Positions 59,934 to 64,000 of a stretch of DNA of 64,000 nt are shown piece by piece. Position 1 is the stretch's first letter. The number at the start of each line of letters is the position of its first letter. A program made the translations under genes and the position numbers. This DNA is from Trichinella spiralis (lineage: Eukaryota > Nematoda > Enoplea > Trichinellida > Trichinellidae), in NCBI GenBank assembly GCA_000181795.3, contig CM012954.1, positions 9,541,248-9,605,247 on the forward strand. Reading direction: 5' to 3'. The notes under the pieces are model-generated. The model ran no database searches. It had not been told where the DNA came from and saw only the letters and a program-made list of their open reading frames with translations.

Positions 59934-59960
59934 ATGATGATGATGATGATGATGATGATG
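59934..59960. repeat. (ATG)n microsatellite
   Basis: About nine ATG/GAT units in the spacer 3' of NCX. The rest of 59513-61041 is AT-rich. A short ATG-plus-GTAAGT arrangement near 60450-60475 is the only coding-like signal. Confidence 0.85.
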
Positions 59961-61041
59961 GAAAAGTTGAATGTGCCATCATTATGTACTGTTTTATGAA
60001 GAAGATTAAAATATATATGCACATATACATAAATATATTATTGATTGATGATCCATTTCAAACAGTTATTCTGTTTGATGGTGATGGTCATGACGGTTCA
60101 GTTTAGTTGATTAGTTAATAATTAGTTATTTGATGAGTTCGCCTTGTGAGAAAATATTTACGATAATAAAAAATAATAAAAAGGAAATTTCACCACTTCT
60201 CCATTTGTAATTACAAGTATCAGAATTTAGATTTACCGTGAGCTGATGATGTAAATTTGCCTGTCATGCATCTTGATATTTCACCGTGATCGATATTTTT
60301 AAACGAAAAGTAAATAGTTATGTGAATATGGCTAATAAAAAAATTTTATTTTGCATTTTTTATAATTTAGCGTTTTCAAAATATTTAAGTCGTGTGCCTG
60401 TAGTCGCAGTAAAAAATCAACACCGTCTGTCGATGATGTAGATGAAACAAATAGAAGTTGATCTGTCGCCAAACACAGTAAGTACGTTTGATAATTTATT
60501 TCATTTTTTTCTGTGATTTTTTATTGTTTTTCTTTATGAATTTGATGCAGTTGATAAAACTGATGTAGGTCTTTTTATATACTAGTATTCTTGTTATTTA
60601 TGGAGTAGCAATTTTTCTAATTTTCAATGTTAAAAACTGGTTTGTTTGTTTTTAATCGTTGAATTTTGAAATTGAATCTTGCACATCAATGATTTTTGAT
60701 GTCAACAAATTTAGATTGAGTTTTTGCATTTTACATACAAGAAGGTTTACTGTAAAGTTGTCTTTTGTTTGTTTTCTACACGAAAGAATATACTTTTGAT
60801 GATTTTTGATGATAATAATTTGTTTCAATTTGGGATGCATCAGATAGCGGCTGCGCAATTTTCAAACAATTTGAATTTCTGGGAAGTGGTATACTAATTT
60901 GTCAATATTCACCTGAACAATTTTGCTTGATCAATTTGCAACAAGCTTGGCCGATTGTTCGTGATTTACGGCTGTGGGAAAGCCACGCTTTTCAGTGCTG
61001 TCGTTGCATTTGCAAAGTACTGCGTGATTCTTTTCCAATGA

Positions 61042-61587
61042 ATGTATCCGATGAAAAAGGTGGCATGTGAAAGTTCCTTCAATGCACTTCAAAGACATGC
61101 CCAGATTGCAGATTACCACAAAGCGACACAATTTGTTGATTTGTCGACCATTCACAGTCTGGACATCTTATTTGCACGTAAGTCATTCGATTCAATTATT
61201 AATTATTTGCCGATTATAAATTAACCACCCGTTCAACAACTAATATGCAAAATTTAAATAATGGAAAGCATATTTTAAAAAAATTAATACAACATAAAAT
61301 GGGCATAAATCGAAAAATTGTTCCCTTCTTTCTTCACTTAAATAATGAATAGGTCATCATTTTATTCCTGTTAATAAATGGTAAATTTAAATAATCAACA
61401 TTGTTCAGTTACTGTTTTTCACGTGTGGATTAGCTGAATAGTTGTTGGTTCCTCACTTGTTTTTCTTCTTTTTGCATAGCTCATTAGCATGCAATGATTT
61501 GTACTGATTTTTCTTCATGCAGGAAAGAATATTGTTGGTGAAAGTTTGTCCAGTCAAAGAAATATGCTAATTGAATTTTATTTTTAA
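61042..61587 (+). CDS. Possible small two-exon gene or upstream exons
   Basis: Exon 61042-61177 begins ATG directly after an in-frame stop and ends at the consensus donor C|GTAAGT in phase 1. An acceptor (TTCATGCAG) opens 61523-61587 in matching phase, and that exon runs to a TAA. The predicted product has 66 residues with ordinary composition (VACESSFNALQRHAQIADY, IHSLDILFARKNIVGESLSS). I do not recognise it. Neither exon joins the downstream peptidase in frame, so it is either an independent small protein, an upstream ORF, or an alternative 5' part of the peptidase gene. The support is the splice phase and composition only. Confidence 0.3.
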
Positions 61588-61838
61588 ACAACGAGCATTA
61601 TTATTATTTGAAGTGCTTCATTTGAGAACTGGTCGATCTTTTACTTCAATGCTTTTCTGACAATGACAGAAAAAATAAATAGAATTGAAAAAAAGGAAAA
61701 GAAGAATATTTTTCCTCGGACATGCTTTTCAGTAAATAATAAACTGGAACAGACGAGCTAGATATTCTCAGTGTGTATTTGTACAGTTGGAGATTATTTT
61801 GCAATTCTTTTACGCTTTTACGAGTTCTCAGCTGAAAA

Positions 61839-63944
61839 ATGATGCTATACACCGGGAGGAATGGGAAAAGTAAAATTCTGCTTTGCACGTTCGTGAACGC
61901 CGTTTACGCTTCAATCGTGTCGTTGGTGTTTTCACGACAGCTCATCCCGAGGGCCGATCTACTCAGCCATGCCGACTACAGTGGAGTTTCAACTGATGCG
62001 CAGGTTCGTTGGATCGGTCACATTGTCGTGAGGAACAGAAATTGTTCGTTGATTGTTCAAAAATTGCCCGACCAAGTCGACGAGCCGCTCCGGCCAGGAT
62101 TTGAATTTAAACTTTTCGACGCCTTCGAAGATTACAGGTGGACCTTGGACGGTCGGGGGATTGTTGTCCAGCATCAGTTGCTGTCAGAGCCGGACAAACA
62201 GTACCGTCAGTTGACGATGTTGGATCTGCAATCTCCAATATCTGCCAGTCGCAGCCGGAAATTGTGCGTATTCAAAGCTTGGCGTTTGCAAATAGTTCGT
62301 TTCTGCTATCGCGACAACTTGCAGCAGTTGTTGGTGTTTGTCAACCAAAGAGGGCGTCAACTGCAGGATGCGTATTTGGTGGACTTGCGCAACGGCGACA
62401 AGCGGCTGTTGTACAAAAATGATAAATATATTCTTTTGAGTTTCGATTTCAACTGCACGCTGAGGTTAGGGTTGACAGAAAATAAAAATGGCATACAAGA
62501 AGTTTACACCAAGAACGCCAGCTCTGCTTTTCAGCTTCACAAAACGTTCACCGCTGACACGAGCGTCGGTTCGCGACTGATCAGCATCGACAAAGACGGC
62601 TCTACAATTTATTGGATCAGCAATGAGCATGAAGACAAAGGGTCGCTTGTAGCTGAAGATGCGATCACCGGTTTTCAGCATGTGATTCAGCGGCCGAAGC
62701 GAGCTGACATCTCCTACGTCTATATTGACTTTCTCACTGGCGAACCGTTGCTAGCTGGAGAAGAATATTTCTACCCGGAAATAACGTATGTGCATGAAAA
62801 ATTGGCCGCTCATTATTCTTTCCTGAAAGAGCGATTTCCGGACGCCACAATATATCCACTGAGGATTTCTGCCGATTTCAGTCGTTGGTATTTCACTGTT
62901 GTCAGTGATCGCGAACCTGGCACTTATTATTTGTACTGGAATGCCGGTGACCGACGCAGATTGCTCTTTCTGTTCTACAGTAATCGAAAAGTGCGGAAAT
63001 ACAAGATGCAACCAAAACGCGCCGTGGAAGTGGTCACTCGAGACGGTCTGGTACAAGTTTGCTATTTGACTTGTCCAGCGGATCGGTTCTCAACCCCCTA
63101 CCCGCTGGTGGCCGACGTGCACGGAGGACCGCATGCTAGGAATTATTGGGAATTCGATTCGACTGTACAATTGCACGTCGATCGAGGCTATGCAATTTTG
63201 CAGTGCAATTTTCGAGGTTCAACCGGATACGGCAAAGCATTTCTCAGAGCTGGATTTGGCCAGTGGGGAGGTACGATGCAGAATGACGTGATTGACGCCA
63301 TCGATTGGTCAGTGAGTGCGGGCATTGCTGATCCGGCACGTCTGGCCATTTCCGGTGTCAGCTACGGCGGCTATGCAGCTCTGATGGCCACGGTGCAGAC
63401 GCCGGACATGTTCCAGTGTGCGGTCGACTCATTCGGACCTTCGAATCTGGTGACCCTCTACCAATCCATGCCACGCGAGTGGAAGCCGACCAAAGCATCG
63501 TACGCCATTCGACTCGGCGCCACGGCAAATACCGAAGCAGAAATGCGGTGGTTGTTCAATCGTTCTCCAATTGCGTACAAAGATCGCATCAAAACGCCGC
63601 TGCTCATCATCCAAGGCATGGACGATCTGGTGGTTCCGGTCAAGGAATCGGACCAAATTGTCGAAGCGTTGGCCGGATCCGGACTGACGCTCATATATGC
63701 CATATTTATGGACGAAGCTCACGGGCTCCATTACGTACCGAATGTGCTACTTCAGTACAGTCTGGTTGAACGTTTTCTGCAGCTTTACTTGCACGGTGAA
63801 TCGGAAACAGTGGCCACGATCCCGAAAGGCTGCACTGCCATGCTTGAAGCCTATCCAGAATGGAATGTCAGTTTTGTGGAGCTGTTTTCCAATCATTCTG
63901 AGCGATATTTTAGGGAACGAAACGAAATTTACGAACAATTTTAA
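61839..63944 (+). CDS. dpf-6: S9C-type serine peptidase (DPF-6-like)
   Basis: One exon encodes 701 residues. The N-terminal half is a beta-propeller-like region starting LIPRADLLSHADYSGVS. The C-terminal alpha/beta hydrolase domain contains DVHGGPHARNYWEFD, NFRGSTGYGKAFL, nucleophile Ser508 in GVSYGGYAAL, the acid in QGMDDLVVP (Asp595/596) and His628 in DEAHGLHYV, so the triad is intact. The S9C group (acylaminoacyl-peptidase, nematode DPF-6) removes blocked residues or dipeptides from short peptides. The first 32 residues include a hydrophobic stretch (ILLCTFVNAVYASIVSLVF), suggesting a signal peptide or type II anchor. There is an in-frame stop 6 nt before the ATG and an acceptor (AGTTCTCAG) 7 nt before it. 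It is intronless across 2.1 kb, unlike most neighbours. Confidence 0.9.
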   Translation: MMLYTGRNGKSKILLCTFVNAVYASIVSLVFSRQLIPRADLLSHADYSGVSTDAQVRWIGHIVVRNRNCSLIVQKLPDQVDEPLRPGFEFKLFDAFEDYRWTLDGRGIVVQHQLLSEPDKQYRQLTMLDLQSPISASRSRKLCVFKAWRLQIVRFCYRDNLQQLLVFVNQRGRQLQDAYLVDLRNGDKRLLYKNDKYILLSFDFNCTLRLGLTENKNGIQEVYTKNASSAFQLHKTFTADTSVGSRLISIDKDGSTIYWISNEHEDKGSLVAEDAITGFQHVIQRPKRADISYVYIDFLTGEPLLAGEEYFYPEITYVHEKLAAHYSFLKERFPDATIYPLRISADFSRWYFTVVSDREPGTYYLYWNAGDRRRLLFLFYSNRKVRKYKMQPKRAVEVVTRDGLVQVCYLTCPADRFSTPYPLVADVHGGPHARNYWEFDSTVQLHVDRGYAILQCNFRGSTGYGKAFLRAGFGQWGGTMQNDVIDAIDWSVSAGIADPARLAISGVSYGGYAALMATVQTPDMFQCAVDSFGPSNLVTLYQSMPREWKPTKASYAIRLGATANTEAEMRWLFNRSPIAYKDRIKTPLLIIQGMDDLVVPVKESDQIVEALAGSGLTLIYAIFMDEAHGLHYVPNVLLQYSLVERFLQLYLHGESETVATIPKGCTAMLEAYPEWNVSFVELFSNHSERYFRERNEIYEQF

Positions 63945-64000
63945 TCGCGTAAAATATTTCTATTCAAATTTCCACTTTTGCATCACTATTGTAGAGGGAA

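Noticed and set aside
61870..61932. Intron at the start of the S9 peptidase joining EEWEK to LIPRADLL
   Set aside because: The protein join looks attractive, but no GT-AG pair keeps the frame, and the supposed intron is GC-rich like coding sequence. The unspliced frame gives a plausible signal anchor.
1..64000. tRNA, rRNA, CRISPR or transposon copies
   Set aside because: I scanned by eye for tRNA B-box-like motifs, repeated spacers, long terminal or inverted repeats and transposase or reverse-transcriptase motifs and saw none. A tRNAscan/RepeatMasker run would settle it.

Overview
The window is eukaryotic nuclear DNA: AT-rich non-coding sequence with microsatellites, and GC-richer exons split by mostly short (about 48-100 nt) GT-AG introns, some much longer. 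The organism looks like a nematode. The best single clue is a UNC-7/UNC-9 type innexin. Supporting clues are a DPF-6 type S9 peptidase, a secreted NUDT9-family protein, splice acceptors a few bases upstream of many start codons (as expected for spliced-leader addition), and three same-strand genes joined end to end. An intron-rich clade I nematode (Trichinella/Trichuris-like) is my guess. I am fairly sure of nematode and unsure of the clade.

Layout. 1-3 kb: one candidate first exon of a secreted protein (-). 2.9-4.8 kb: an ENKD1-like enkurin-domain gene (-). 5.2-18.4 kb: an innexin (-) whose three common exons lie at 5.2-7.0 kb, preceded by more than 11 kb holding several possible alternative first exons. 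19-26 kb: WDR82, RPS12, H2A.Z and THUMPD3, all (-). 27-28.5 kb: MECR (+), divergent from THUMPD3 and convergent with DDX24 (-, 28.9-31.7 kb). 33.9-37.3 kb: an ELM2-SANT-zinc-finger corepressor (+). 38.4-41.7 kb: SCFD1/SLY1 (-). 42.2-45.3 kb: MRPS31, COQ3, NDUFA6 and BRK1 (-). BRK1-NDUFA6-COQ3 have gaps of 2 nt and -1 nt, so they look like one polycistronic unit. 45.6-49.7 kb: RPL10A and NAE1 (+). 50.5-52.7 kb: a secreted NUDT9-like protein that has lost its Nudix box (-). 56.0-59.5 kb: a Na+/Ca2+ exchanger (+). 61.8-63.9 kb: an S9 serine peptidase (+).

Gene models were built by hand by matching splice sites and reading frame. In each multi-exon model the exon lengths sum to a multiple of three and the protein aligns with its family through to its end. 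Most genes are housekeeping: translation (RPS12, RPL10A, MRPS31), mitochondrial metabolism (MECR, COQ3, NDUFA6), RNA modification and ribosome assembly (THUMPD3, DDX24), chromatin (H2A.Z, WDR82, ELM2-SANT), ER-Golgi fusion (SCFD1), neddylation (NAE1) and actin nucleation (BRK1). The innexin and the exchanger point to excitable tissue. The most unusual items are the zero-gap BRK1-NDUFA6-COQ3 cluster, the multi-start innexin, and the apparently inactive secreted NUDT9-like protein.
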